Both the position numbers and the translations under genes were made by a program. The notes beneath the pieces are model-generated. The model saw only the letters and a list, made by a program, of their open reading frames with translations. It ran no database searches and was not told the origin of the DNA. Of a stretch of DNA of 64,000 nt, positions 54,211 through 63,793 are shown piece by piece. This stretch comes from Pseudomonas asiatica (lineage in GTDB: Bacteria > Pseudomonadota > Gammaproteobacteria > Pseudomonadales > Pseudomonadaceae): assembly GCF_009932335.1 (NCBI RefSeq), contig NZ_BLJF01000001.1, positions 3,286,001 to 3,350,000 of the forward strand, read 5' to 3'. Positions within the stretch are counted from its first letter, which is position 1; each line of letters starts with the position of its first letter.

Positions 54211-55146
54211 TCAATCACAGCGCTCGATGATTGCCGAACCCCAGGAAAGGCCTACGCCGAAACCGCTCAGGGCAACCCGCTGGTGCTGCGAACCCAGCAC
54301 ATGCTTTTCCAGCAACAACGGAATGCTCGAAGAGACGGTATTGCCGGTCTCGACCATGTCCTTGACGAACCGCTGCCTGTACTCGCCCTCTACAAAGCGC
54401 GCCGACACCGCGTCGACGATTGCCGCGCTACCTTGGTGGAGGCAATAAAGGTCGATGTCGCCGGCCTTGAGGCCGCTGGCATCGAGCAACTGCTGAAGGT
54501 GAGCAGGCACCTTGACCAGGGCAAAGTTATAGACCTGACGACCATTCATGAAGAACTTGCCGTCGGTAGTACGCAAGTGCTCGGCCCCTGCTCCGTCGCT
54601 GCCAAACAGCGACTTGCCAAGCTGCCATACCGCGCCCTCTCCCATCCAGGTTGCAGTGGCGGCGTCACCAAACAGCATGGTGGTATTACGGTCTTCGGGG
54701 TCGACAATCTTCGAGTACGGGTCTGCGGTGATCAACAGGCCGTTTTTCAGCCCTGCCGCTTCCATGAAGCCCTTCATGGCATACAGGCCGTAGACATAGC
54801 CCGAGCAGCCCAGGGAGATATCGAAAGCTGCGACCTGGGTGGTCAGCCCCAGCTTGTGCTGCACGATGGCAGCGGTATGCGGCAAGCCTTCGGCGTCGCC
54901 GTTCTGGGTCACGACGATCACGACATCGATGGACGCAGGATCAAGACCAGGATTGGCAGCAAACAGGTTTTTTGCTGCCTCCACGCAAAGATCAGAGGTT
55001 TCCTGGGAGGCTTCCTTGCGCGGCAGGAAGGTCGAACCGATCTTGCCGAAGATGAAATCCTGGTCCTTGCCGAATTTCGCGCCCTGCGCGTAATTGTCGA
55101 CGCCCTCGACAGGTACGTAACTGGCGATGCTTTTGATGCCAATCAT
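54211..55146 (-). CDS. 3-oxoacyl-ACP synthase III-like protein of the flagellin glycosylation island
   Basis: 311 residues, thiolase fold, FabH-like: catalytic Cys114 (FDISLGCSGYVYGL), His in LYCLHQGS, Asn in GNTVSSSIPLLL, ending GFGVGLSWGSAIIE. A homologue (orf3) sits beside the flagellin glycosyltransferases of P. syringae, whose glycan carries a 3-hydroxybutanoyl-type acyl group, so it may supply that acyl chain (inference). Start MIGIKSIASY at ATG 55146. Confidence 0.9.
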   Translation of the reverse strand: MIGIKSIASYVPVEGVDNYAQGAKFGKDQDFIFGKIGSTFLPRKEASQETSDLCVEAAKNLFAANPGLDPASIDVVIVVTQNGDAEGLPHTAAIVQHKLGLTTQVAAFDISLGCSGYVYGLYAMKGFMEAAGLKNGLLITADPYSKIVDPEDRNTTMLFGDAATATWMGEGAVWQLGKSLFGSDGAGAEHLRTTDGKFFMNGRQVYNFALVKVPAHLQQLLDASGLKAGDIDLYCLHQGSAAIVDAVSARFVEGEYRQRFVKDMVETGNTVSSSIPLLLEKHVLGSQHQRVALSGFGVGLSWGSAIIERCD

Positions 55147-55395
55147 TGTGGCTTCCCGATAGATATGGCGAAAATTCGCGGGCTTTCGCGCCGGGTTCAG
55201 ATACCTCGGGTGAAAAGACGACGAGACTGCCCGCAGACTCGATAGCTTAGAGATGCACGTTTCGACTGCCAAGTCACGGTTGTTCATACGATCGGCCAAT
55301 CGCCCGACAAGATCAATGCCCCTCGTGCGCAACCATGACCCGGCGTGCGCTGCCAGGCACCCGCATCGCGCGGGCACCCGGCATACGACCGTGAC

Positions 55396-58300
55396 TCAGG
55401 CCAGCCAGGCCCGGCGCCACGCCTCCAGGCGCTCCCCCTGAAGCAGCCAGTTCGCCCGGACGGCATTCTGCAAGGCATCACCCAACGCTGCCGACGCGTC
55501 GCGGTCGTCCAGATGCAGACGAATGACCCGTAGCCAGTCAGCCGTCTGGTTTTCCACCCTCGACAACGGCAAGGTATCTGCGCCAGCGAAACCGGCGACT
55601 CGGCTACAGATCACAGGATGTGCGCAAGCAGCGTGCTGGAGCACCCGCAGATCGGCTGAGCAGGCGCTGCCCAAGGTCTCGGCCATCGGCACCAGCGCCA
55701 GGTCGAGATTCAGGGCAGCGAGGCTATTGCCCAGCATTTCGCCAGTGACCTGCGGGTGGTGCTCTCGGACGAACGGCCGCAGCGCTTGCGGGCAGTCGCC
55801 CAGGACGATCCAATCGACCTCATGCGCCATCGCCGGAACCACCTCGGCCAGCAAGGCAGCATCCTTGTTGCCGATCCAGCCCAGACGCGGCCTTTGCGCC
55901 ATGCGCCGCAAACCTTGCAACTGGCCCCAGGCAGCAGGTAGCGCGCTTTCAAGCAAGCGCACGTCATCGTGCTGTCCTTGCAACAGCTCCGCCAACGCCG
56001 GGGCAGCAACGACCACTCTGTCTGCCTGCATCAGCCCATGGCTCATGCGCTGCAGTAATTCATCCGCACTCAGGCCGGCGTCGAACCCCAATTCCGGGAT
56101 ATAACCGTCCAGCTCATACACCTTGAATGCCTGGGAGAATGCGCGCAGACGACGCAAGGTCTGCAACCCCGCATCCGCCAGCGGGCGCTGCAAGACAATA
56201 CTCGAGGGCGCATAGCGCTGGATATCCACCAGGGTCAGAACCCCCATGGTTACCGAACCATCGATCAAGCCGGCGTTGCGCATCGCCATGAGGGGCTGTA
56301 TTACGCGGGCCTGCCCGGCCGCCTGCTGGTCGGCAGCGAAGGCCAGCACCGTCGGAGCAATGCCTTGCAATGGCCGCCAGCACAGACCGTTGTCCTGCCG
56401 CGCATGGCTGTGGCCGGCGAGCAATGACTGGTTGGCGTTGTAGGAGGGATCGCTGACCAGTTGCGGCAACCAGCGAGCGTAAAGCGCATCCTCCTGTTCA
56501 GCACTGATCGCAGCAGCGGGAGCTGCTTCCAGCAGCAGCCTGGCGCGTGGCGTCCAGACATTCAGATAGCCGGCCTGCTGCAGGCGCAGGCACAGGTCGG
56601 CTTCAGCCCAGGGCGCCAATAACGGGTCGACGGAGAAACCACCCGATTGAAGGAAGGTTTCACGCCGCACCATCAGACAACGATCCCCCACGGCTACACC
56701 GTTACGCTCGGTCACCAGCGCCGACAGAGCACCCTCATCGCCGAGTACATGCCCGGCGAATGCAGGACCGACGCTGCCACCCAGCCCAAGTACCAGACCT
56801 GCCTGCTGAATCACCCCATCGGCGCTCGCCAGCATGCACCCCACAGCCCCGACCTCAGGGCGCTGTGCATGGTTTAGCAAGGCTGGCAGCCAATCACCAT
56901 CACTGACCATGGCGGTAGCATCCAGCCATAGCAAAAACTCGCCCTGCGCCTCCTGCGCCGCGGCGTTGCGCATGGCCTCACGAGGCTGCCCCGGCATGAA
57001 ACGCAATACCTGGACTCGTCCTGGCTCAACCTGGCTCAGCATGTCCAGCCACTGCAGCAGCACCGGATCGTCATTGCCTGGTTCTACCAACAGCACTTCA
57101 TGCGGGACAACTGCCGTGTTCTGCAACAACTGTTCAAGGCAGCGCTGCAACCGTGACAGGTCGCCTTCGATGTAGAGGATCACACTCACCGAGGCTGGCC
57201 GCGAATGCCCATAGTCGATCTGGTAGCAATTCGCCCCTTGCTCGATCGAACGAACCTGCGCATCAGGATAACCACGCTCCAACAGATGCTTCTGGATGAC
57301 CGTGCGCTCATCGTCGCATACAGTGAGGTCCGGCAGACTGGAGATCAACAGCGGCTCGCTGATATGACCCACAACCCCCAGGCCATGGTCGACAATCAAT
57401 CGCAGCTGGTAGGCCAATTCGAAGCCCCCCCCTGCAGCCGGGTCGAACCCACCCTGCTGCACGAGCGTGCGCATGTGGTACAACCAGTGCCGCGACAATG
57501 CGGCCGGGTGCGCCAGCAACATGTCCAGATTGAGGTCGGGTCGCAGACGGGCTTCAACGCTGTCATCGGCGCCTCGCACGGCCTCGTCGGCAAACACCGC
57601 ACCAAACGTCACCGGAGCCTGTGCCAGGTCGAGAGCCGCCACCAGCAGGCCACTGGCGGTAAATTCCACGCCCGCGTCTACCAGCATGCACCAATCACAG
57701 GGGCTGCTCTCCAGCAGGCCATTGATGGCGGCCAGCGGCGCTCGAGCATCAGCTGGCAACCACTGCACGTTCGGGCGACGCGGCTCCACCGCACCCAGCA
57801 CACAGACCTGGATGCGTTGGTACAGTAAGTCGTCCAGGCTGCCCAGGGTACGCGCCAGGGCTCCCGGGTCGCCGTGATCCCGCACCAAGACGGCGATCGA
57901 GGGCGCATCGGGCGCCACCAGCCGGTCCTGCATCAACTGTAACTGCTGCGGCAGCGGGTAACGCTGACGCAGCCATGCCAGCATACCGCTGTGATTGCCG
58001 GCCGCCTCGCGACGGGCTGCAAACTGGGTCTTGGCGATGAACACCTCGAGGTGTTGCCAGAAGGGTGCCGTTCTTTCCACATAACGCTGCAGGGCACCTT
58101 CCAGCCCTGCGCTGGCACGCTCGAATGCGCCGGGCCGATCGAGCATGGCGAAACCCTGGCTGCCGATGAAGCTGGCCTCAAGAAACTGCTCGTCGATGCC
58201 GTGCCCTGGAATGAAGATCACCGGGCAGCCACAAAGGACCGCGATCACGCAGGTCATCGACCATTCGTGGGTATAAAGCACTTCGGCCTTACGCAGCAGC

Positions 58301-58938
58301 ACTGCCAGCTCGGGTAATGTCAGGGCATTGGCCATGCTCAGCAGCTGGATATCGTCAGGCAACTGCGAATAGTCGATCTGCTCCAGCGGGTGGCGATTCT
58401 GGTAAAGGTACTTACCTTCCCGCAGCGTGCCCGGTGCCGGCGCGCTGAACAGCTCGACATCGATCGTCGGCAGGCACAGCAAGTCGCCATCCGGATAGCC
58501 ATGCCGTGCGGCGATCAGGGCGCCGGAATAGAACAACAGGTCTCTGCCAGCGGCCTGCATGCTCTGGCCGGTAAGAAAACCCTCGAAGTTCAGCAGGAAA
58601 CGCGCCACCACATCGCAGCCAAGCGGGTTGCCCACCACCACTTCCGGATAGACAGCTATCGGCACCTTGCCTTCGGCCTGATGCCGCTTCTGCGTCAGCG
58701 GGTCCAGCAATGGCGTTTTTAGGTCCGGATTGACCACCTGACCGCCACAGATATAAGCCTCGCGCCCGTTCAGGTTGAGCACGTGGCAAAGATAGTGCAG
58801 CGACGCGACGCCCGAGGAGGTTTCCCGGTAGTCGGGTGCCAGGATGTAGTACGGATGCTCCGGCTTGGCATACATCAACCTCAGGCGCGTCAGTGCCTGG
58901 TCGAGCGAATGGGCGTCAACCCCGGCAGAATTGGGCAT
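55396..58938 (-). CDS. Large multidomain flagellin glycosyltransferase
   Basis: 1180 residues with several glycosyltransferase-like regions. The N-terminal ~330 residues have a GT4-like part (DYRETSSGVASLHYLCHVLN, GCPVIFIPGHGIDEQFLEAS). A first GT2-like region follows (about 345-520; APSIAVLVRDHGDPGALART). A second GT2 core lies at about 600-830 (VSVILYIEGDLSRLQRCLEQ, EFLLWLDATAMVSDGDWLPA). A further GT-like C-terminal part ends near ACAHPVICSRVAGFAGADTL. Size and place downstream of the KAS III gene match FgtA/Fgt1-type enzymes that put sugars on flagellin Ser/Thr. GGAG lies ~10 nt upstream of ATG 58938. Confidence 0.88.
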   Translation of the reverse strand: MPNSAGVDAHSLDQALTRLRLMYAKPEHPYYILAPDYRETSSGVASLHYLCHVLNLNGREAYICGGQVVNPDLKTPLLDPLTQKRHQAEGKVPIAVYPEVVVGNPLGCDVVARFLLNFEGFLTGQSMQAAGRDLLFYSGALIAARHGYPDGDLLCLPTIDVELFSAPAPGTLREGKYLYQNRHPLEQIDYSQLPDDIQLLSMANALTLPELAVLLRKAEVLYTHEWSMTCVIAVLCGCPVIFIPGHGIDEQFLEASFIGSQGFAMLDRPGAFERASAGLEGALQRYVERTAPFWQHLEVFIAKTQFAARREAAGNHSGMLAWLRQRYPLPQQLQLMQDRLVAPDAPSIAVLVRDHGDPGALARTLGSLDDLLYQRIQVCVLGAVEPRRPNVQWLPADARAPLAAINGLLESSPCDWCMLVDAGVEFTASGLLVAALDLAQAPVTFGAVFADEAVRGADDSVEARLRPDLNLDMLLAHPAALSRHWLYHMRTLVQQGGFDPAAGGGFELAYQLRLIVDHGLGVVGHISEPLLISSLPDLTVCDDERTVIQKHLLERGYPDAQVRSIEQGANCYQIDYGHSRPASVSVILYIEGDLSRLQRCLEQLLQNTAVVPHEVLLVEPGNDDPVLLQWLDMLSQVEPGRVQVLRFMPGQPREAMRNAAAQEAQGEFLLWLDATAMVSDGDWLPALLNHAQRPEVGAVGCMLASADGVIQQAGLVLGLGGSVGPAFAGHVLGDEGALSALVTERNGVAVGDRCLMVRRETFLQSGGFSVDPLLAPWAEADLCLRLQQAGYLNVWTPRARLLLEAAPAAAISAEQEDALYARWLPQLVSDPSYNANQSLLAGHSHARQDNGLCWRPLQGIAPTVLAFAADQQAAGQARVIQPLMAMRNAGLIDGSVTMGVLTLVDIQRYAPSSIVLQRPLADAGLQTLRRLRAFSQAFKVYELDGYIPELGFDAGLSADELLQRMSHGLMQADRVVVAAPALAELLQGQHDDVRLLESALPAAWGQLQGLRRMAQRPRLGWIGNKDAALLAEVVPAMAHEVDWIVLGDCPQALRPFVREHHPQVTGEMLGNSLAALNLDLALVPMAETLGSACSADLRVLQHAACAHPVICSRVAGFAGADTLPLSRVENQTADWLRVIRLHLDDRDASAALGDALQNAVRANWLLQGERLEAWRRAWLA

Positions 58939-58981
58939 CGCTTGGAAACTCCAGAATCAGGAAAATACAGGCAAGCCGGCC

Positions 58982-60136
58982 TCAGACAGCGCGAGGCTCG
59001 GCAAAGAACTGGGCGATTGCTGCGCACACTCGGGCAACCTGGCGAGCAGTCATGTCCGAGTAAAGTGGCAAGCGCACCAGACGCTGGGCAACATCACAGG
59101 TTACCGGCAGCTCTCCGATGCTGCGGGAATACCGCAGGCCGGCAGGTGAATCGTGCAGCGGTACGTAGTGGAACACTGCATGGATATCCCGTTCACGCAA
59201 GAACTGGATCAGCTCGCTGCGTTCCTGGTTGTTGCGCATCAACAGGTAGAAAATGTGCGCATTGGCTGGCCGCCCCCCTGGCGTACGGGGAAGCTGGAAA
59301 AAGCCATCGGCTTCCAGCGCCTGCAACTGATTGTAATAAGCCTCGTACAAACCACGCCGATGAGAGTTGATGCTTTCGCCCTGCTCCAGCTGTGCATAGA
59401 GGAAGGCGGCCGTCAATTCGCTGGGAAGGAACGAAGAGCCGACATCGACCCAGGTATATTTGCTGACTTCACCCCGGGCGAACGCCTTGCGGTTGGTCCC
59501 CTTCTGCCAGATGATTTCTGCACGCTCGATCAGTTTCGGGTCGTTGATCAGCAACGCCCCTCCCTCACCACTGATGACGTTCTTGGTTTCATGGAAACTC
59601 AGGCAACCGAGGTGCCCGATGGTACCAAGTGCACGGGTCTTTTCCCTGGCGAGAATCGCCTGAGCAGCGTCTTCGATAAGCATCAGGCCATGGTTGTTGC
59701 AGATACGCAGCAGCGCGTCCATGTCACAAGGCTGCCCTGCATAATGCACCGCCACGATCGCCTTGGTTTTCTCGGTGATCGCGGCTTCGACCAGACGCTC
59801 GTCAAGGTTGAGGCTGTCCGGGCGTATGTCCACGAATACCGGAACCGCACCGCGCAGCACGAAAGCATTGGCGGTAGATACGAACGTGAACGACGGCATG
59901 ATGACCTCATCCCCCGGCCCGACATCAGCCAGGATCGCCGCCATCTCCAGCGCCGCGGTACAGGAATGGGTCAGCAGCGCCTTGGGGCATCCCAGGTTGT
60001 CTTCCAACCATTGCTGACACGATTGAGTGAACTGTCCGTCGCCAGCGATGCCGCCGTTCATCACTGCCTGGGCGATATAGAACAATTCCTTGCCAACGAC
60101 GAAAGGCTTGTTGAAAGGTATGACCTGTTTGCTCAC
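58982..60136 (-). CDS. WecE/RffA-like dTDP-4-amino-4,6-dideoxyhexose transaminase
   Basis: 384-residue DegT/DnrJ/EryC1-family PLP aminotransferase, very close in pattern to WecE: VIPFNKPFVVGKELFYIAQA, PSFTFVSTANAFVLRGA, VHYAGQPCDMDALLRICNNH, GCLSFHETKNVISGEGGALL with the PLP lysine (Lys185). It converts a dTDP-4-keto-6-deoxyhexose to the 4-amino sugar (as VioA does in P. syringae flagellin glycan). Start GTG 60136 has GGAG 9 nt upstream; a GTG at 60154 is the alternative. Confidence 0.9.
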   Translation of the reverse strand: MSKQVIPFNKPFVVGKELFYIAQAVMNGGIAGDGQFTQSCQQWLEDNLGCPKALLTHSCTAALEMAAILADVGPGDEVIMPSFTFVSTANAFVLRGAVPVFVDIRPDSLNLDERLVEAAITEKTKAIVAVHYAGQPCDMDALLRICNNHGLMLIEDAAQAILAREKTRALGTIGHLGCLSFHETKNVISGEGGALLINDPKLIERAEIIWQKGTNRKAFARGEVSKYTWVDVGSSFLPSELTAAFLYAQLEQGESINSHRRGLYEAYYNQLQALEADGFFQLPRTPGGRPANAHIFYLLMRNNQERSELIQFLRERDIHAVFHYVPLHDSPAGLRYSRSIGELPVTCDVAQRLVRLPLYSDMTARQVARVCAAIAQFFAEPRAV

Positions 60137-60158
60137 GTTCGTATTCTCCAGCACGTGG

Positions 60159-61538
60159 TCAGGTGAAATCGCTCAGCGGCAGGTAGCCGCCAATGAGCGC
60201 ATCGAGAAACTCGACCTGTACTGCCTTCTCAAGGCCGTTACGGGCAAAGAAATCCCTCGCGCGCTGGTAGTAGTGGCCCTCGAGCGCCTGGTCGGCATCG
60301 GTATGCCCCGCGTCATAGCCATGCTGGGAAAGCGCCGAACATTTGACTGCCGCGTATTTGCGGCAGCACGCTTCGACCGAATCATCAAGCATTGCGCGCC
60401 GATGTGGCCGGGTGTATTCGAAGTACGCACGCGCCTGGGGCGAGAGCTGCACCCCCTGCAACAGCGCCGCCAGGTTGTCAGCCAGCCAAGGCGCAAAGTG
60501 ATAGCCATCCCGCCGCGTACCGGTCGCAATGAATGTGTTGTCATTGAGCTGGCCGATTACCGGATAGCCATCCAGGCTCACCGGTCGATAGCCGAAGTTG
60601 TATCGCACGAAGCCGCTGGCACGGTGCATCTGGTTGACCTGATTGATCGCACCATTTATCAGGGCCGCCACGGACTCGGCACGTGGGACCTGTTCATCGA
60701 CAGTGGTGATCAGGTTTGTCGCCCCTACCACGAACAGATCGTCCTGATAGGGCGCATGGTAGATACCACAGGCGCCGCCACGATTTGGCGTGCGAAGCAC
60801 GTAACGACCCTGGATCCCCGGGTTCTTCAGAACAACAGTAGCGCCGACGCCGTTGATGACCCGAATGCAGTCGTCTTCGGCCCACAGCCGGGTCGCCTTG
60901 CTGCCATTGGCGAGGACCACACGCTCCGCAGCCAGCACCCGACCATCGGCCAGGCGAGCCCCGCAGGTTCGGCCACCGATCTTGTCGAGAGACTCCACCA
61001 CACCCTCGACAAAGCGTACACCGCGCCTTGCCAGCGTCTGTTGCAGGGCCTGGATGACACCATCTGGGTTGACCACGCCTTCGCGGGGCAGGAAGAGGGC
61101 ATTGCGACTGCGATAGGCCGAAGCCGGTGAATAGGCCGGTTCCAGGGTCGGCTCGATCCGCTCATACGGCTCGGCAAACTCTTCGAGATAATCGGCGATG
61201 GCGTCGAACGCCTGGTCCTCGAACCTGTTGGAGGCATTGTTGTTGACCAGCACGGTACCCAAACGGTAATGCTCGGCGGGTATCTCGAACTCTTCGACAA
61301 ACGCCCCCCACAACCGCGCGGAAGCCTGGCTCAACTCGAACTTGAGGCGGTCTCGCGGTTTGTCCAACGCACCCGGCTCCAGCTCCGCGAACGAGTTGAG
61401 CATGGCTGCAGCAGCCATCGAGGCGCTGTAGGGCCGCGACATCGGGCCTACCACTGTAATGCGCTCGGCGGGTACCGAACGGGAAAGGCCGGCGGCGATC
61501 GCCAGGCCAACCATGCCGTTACCAATGATCAGGAACAT
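60159..61538 (-). CDS. FAD-dependent oxidoreductase (DAO family) with C-terminal extension
   Basis: 459 residues. N-terminal Rossmann FAD motif MFLIIGNGMVGLAIAAGLSR, DAO-type substrate region (VNPDGVIQALQQTLARRGVR, RVVLANGSKATRLW) and the C-terminal FAD contact (GYPVIGQLNDNTFIATGTRR, DGYHFAPWLADNLAALL), as in glycine/sarcosine oxidases. About 90 extra residues after the FAD domain, Cys/His/Tyr-rich at first, have no family I recognise. Unusual in a glycosylation island; substrate unknown, possibly the amino group of the sugar or its acyl donor (inference). Confidence 0.82.
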   Translation of the reverse strand: MFLIIGNGMVGLAIAAGLSRSVPAERITVVGPMSRPYSASMAAAAMLNSFAELEPGALDKPRDRLKFELSQASARLWGAFVEEFEIPAEHYRLGTVLVNNNASNRFEDQAFDAIADYLEEFAEPYERIEPTLEPAYSPASAYRSRNALFLPREGVVNPDGVIQALQQTLARRGVRFVEGVVESLDKIGGRTCGARLADGRVLAAERVVLANGSKATRLWAEDDCIRVINGVGATVVLKNPGIQGRYVLRTPNRGGACGIYHAPYQDDLFVVGATNLITTVDEQVPRAESVAALINGAINQVNQMHRASGFVRYNFGYRPVSLDGYPVIGQLNDNTFIATGTRRDGYHFAPWLADNLAALLQGVQLSPQARAYFEYTRPHRRAMLDDSVEACCRKYAAVKCSALSQHGYDAGHTDADQALEGHYYQRARDFFARNGLEKAVQVEFLDALIGGYLPLSDFT

Positions 61539-61549
61539 GGCATGCCCTC

Positions 61550-62317
61550 TTACAGCACTTTGACGATGCACAGGGACGGGTAGGTCTGTGAGCGCTTGAT
61601 CTCGTGACGAACCTTGCCCAGCACTTCAGCTACGTAGGCGTAACCCTCGCCTGGCAGGAAATCACGCTGCAACTGGAAGAACACCAGCTGCGAACCCGGC
61701 ACACAGCGCGGCAGGATCTGTTCCAAGGCAAACCGGGTCGGCCCTTCCAGGTTCATGTCGAAAAAGGCCAACGCCACCAGCAGATTGCGATTCTCCTCGA
61801 TGAAACGTGGCAAGGTATCCTTGATATCGCCCTCGACCACCTGATGGCCGCTGGAAACCTGTGGCAAGGCATTGATGCTCTCGTGCAATGCAAGCAGATG
61901 GCGCAGGTAATCGGCATAACCGCTGCCGGTATCGTAGCAACCGTCCTGGAAATTTTCGTTGGTCACTTTGCTGTCGCTGGCGTGCGATTTGTAGCCAGCG
62001 AAGGTATCGAATGCCGCAATGCGTCGCTGTTTGTTGAACGGCTCGAATATGGCCCTCAGATTCTCGCAGAGCACGGCGTTCTGGCCGCGCCAGGTGCCGA
62101 AGTCGAGCACCGAGCCGGGCAGCGAGACGATCTCGCGGTACAGGTCGGAAATCGCCAGCATCCGCGCAAGGGAGGCCGAGCGGATGAACAGGCCGAGGTT
62201 GCGCTCCTTTTCGGCGTCATCGAGCGGTGCATTGGCAAAGGACTGCCAGAGTCGTTCCCGTGCCTCTAGCTGACTGTCGCTGGACTGGGTAACGGAAGTA
62301 GAGCCTTTCTTGAGCAT
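61550..62317 (-). CDS. TylF/MycF-type SAM-dependent O-methyltransferase
   Basis: 255 residues with SAM-binding segment VLDFGTWRGQNAVLCENLRA, FDTFAGYKSHAS and the metal/catalytic region ALAFFDMNLEGPTRFALEQI, resembling macrocin/dTDP-sugar O-methyltransferases. Likely methylates the flagellin sugar. GGAG lies 6 nt before ATG 62317. Confidence 0.85.
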   Translation of the reverse strand: MLKKGSTSVTQSSDSQLEARERLWQSFANAPLDDAEKERNLGLFIRSASLARMLAISDLYREIVSLPGSVLDFGTWRGQNAVLCENLRAIFEPFNKQRRIAAFDTFAGYKSHASDSKVTNENFQDGCYDTGSGYADYLRHLLALHESINALPQVSSGHQVVEGDIKDTLPRFIEENRNLLVALAFFDMNLEGPTRFALEQILPRCVPGSQLVFFQLQRDFLPGEGYAYVAEVLGKVRHEIKRSQTYPSLCIVKVL

Positions 62318-62353
62318 GGATATCTCCAGGAAACAGGGAAGTCGAATGGCAGG

Positions 62354-62989
62354 TCACGGGGCCTTGCGCACGAGGAGGGTGAATTCGTACAAGCCATAGT
62401 CGTGCAAGAGTGCCACCTGCCTGGAGTAGGTTCTTTTGCACAGATCAAAGTAGAAGCACGGGTCACCGTAATACAGGTAGTCGCGCATGAATGGCGCGTC
62501 GGAGTAGCTGGTAAGGCAGTTGAAGGCAAAGCCTTTGGTCGAGCACGCATCCATGGTGCGAAGCACCTCGGCAATATATTCTTCCCAGGCTTCCCGTGGC
62601 GTCTGCTGGGACACGTTGAAAATGCCGCTGGCTACCGCGTAATCGGCCGTCCGGGTGGGCCGGTCGGCGACCTCGAAACAGGTGAACTGGTCCTCACCAT
62701 GCGTGGCGCGGGCCGACGCAATCATTTCGGGTGACAGGTCATAGCCGTGATAGTCCACTACGCCGCCGCGTTCGCGCAGCCAGTCGAGCAATGCCCCATA
62801 ACCACAACCCACGTCGACCAGGCTGAAACCCCGCTGCCATTCTTCCTGCGACACCAGTTTGAGCAGCTGTTCGAAGCGCAGATGCTGGGAAGCAGTACCG
62901 TTCCAGTCAACCCCTTCCGGAGTGGCGCCATGCTCGCGAATACGCGAGGAATAGTACTGTTCCACTTCTCGCAAAATGGTCGTGCTCAT
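62354..62989 (-). CDS. Class I SAM-dependent methyltransferase
   Basis: 211 residues. Motif I LVDVGCGYGALLDWL, then DYHGYDLSPEMIASARATHG and the post-I region YAVASGIFNVSQQTPREAWE. Second methyltransferase of the island; specificity not deducible. Its ATG overlaps the wbqC-like stop (ATGA). Confidence 0.85.
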   Translation of the reverse strand: MSTTILREVEQYYSSRIREHGATPEGVDWNGTASQHLRFEQLLKLVSQEEWQRGFSLVDVGCGYGALLDWLRERGGVVDYHGYDLSPEMIASARATHGEDQFTCFEVADRPTRTADYAVASGIFNVSQQTPREAWEEYIAEVLRTMDACSTKGFAFNCLTSYSDAPFMRDYLYYGDPCFYFDLCKRTYSRQVALLHDYGLYEFTLLVRKAP

Positions 62990-63684
62990 GGTCGCCGCTC
63001 CAGGAAGGCAGGCGCGTCGGCGCCGGTGTTGAACAGCAGGTCGATGACACTCAGCGCGTGCTGAAATTCGCCGTACAGTTGCGGGTATTCGAGATAGCCG
63101 TCATAACTCATGTACGAAAGGCCAAGCCCGGCAGTAGCGAACGCGGCCTCGTCCAGGTAACAGCTGGCTGCCGGTCCCGACAGGTAATGCGTACCACCTA
63201 CTGCTTGGCATAACTGGATCAGACGCTCATTCTTGCCGGTTGCATGGCCCAGGTTTTCGGAACGATAAAGCGGCGTTCGTATACCCAGCAGGGGGCACAG
63301 GCCGGCGATGAACAGGTGATTGATACGCGAAAGATGAGTGAGCTCGGCGGCCTGCTCGAAGAGCGCCCTGACAGGCCCTTCCATCTGCTGGAAGCAGGCC
63401 GCGCGACGGTAGCTCATTTCGATGGTCTTCCAGTGGGCAGCCGCCCAGCCAGGCTCACTGATCTCAACTTCGTTGATCAATTGGTCGTAGCGCCCCTTGT
63501 TTTTCACCGGGATGCTCAGCCAATGCTCTCCGTGGGCAGTCTTGATCTTGTTGCGGTTACGCCAGTCGCGGCGCGTGTACTGGACATCATCGAAGAGGAT
63601 GAACGCATCGACGCTGCCGATGAGGTCGAAGTACCCTTTCCAGGGAATGTAGTTGGACTGCAGCACAGCCACTTTCTTTTGCAT
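62986..63684 (-). CDS. WbqC-family protein
   Basis: 232 residues: VAVLQSNYIPWKGYFDLIGS, FILFDDVQYTRRDWRNRNKI and YLSGPAASCYLDEAAFATAG are hallmarks of the WbqC family, frequent in O-antigen and glycan clusters, sometimes with acyl- or aminotransfer roles but without proven biochemistry. GAGG lies 6 nt before ATG 63684. First gene of the island in transcription order here. Confidence 0.88.
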   Translation of the reverse strand: MQKKVAVLQSNYIPWKGYFDLIGSVDAFILFDDVQYTRRDWRNRNKIKTAHGEHWLSIPVKNKGRYDQLINEVEISEPGWAAAHWKTIEMSYRRAACFQQMEGPVRALFEQAAELTHLSRINHLFIAGLCPLLGIRTPLYRSENLGHATGKNERLIQLCQAVGGTHYLSGPAASCYLDEAAFATAGLGLSYMSYDGYLEYPQLYGEFQHALSVIDLLFNTGADAPAFLERRP

Positions 63685-63749
63685 TCACAACCTCGTCCAC
63701 ACCACGTGAAACCAGGCGCCACGCCTGTCAATTATTTGCCGCCAGGCGC

Positions 63750-63777
63750 AAAAAAGCCGGGCTCCTGCCCGGCTTTT
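63750..63777 (-). terminator. Rho-independent terminator upstream of the WbqC gene
   Basis: GCCGGGC and GCCCGGC pair around TCCT, flanked by A6 and T4, so it works on the minus strand for the gene entering at 64000 and may be bidirectional. Confidence 0.88.
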
Positions 63778-63793
63778 GCAATTCCCGCGCCAG

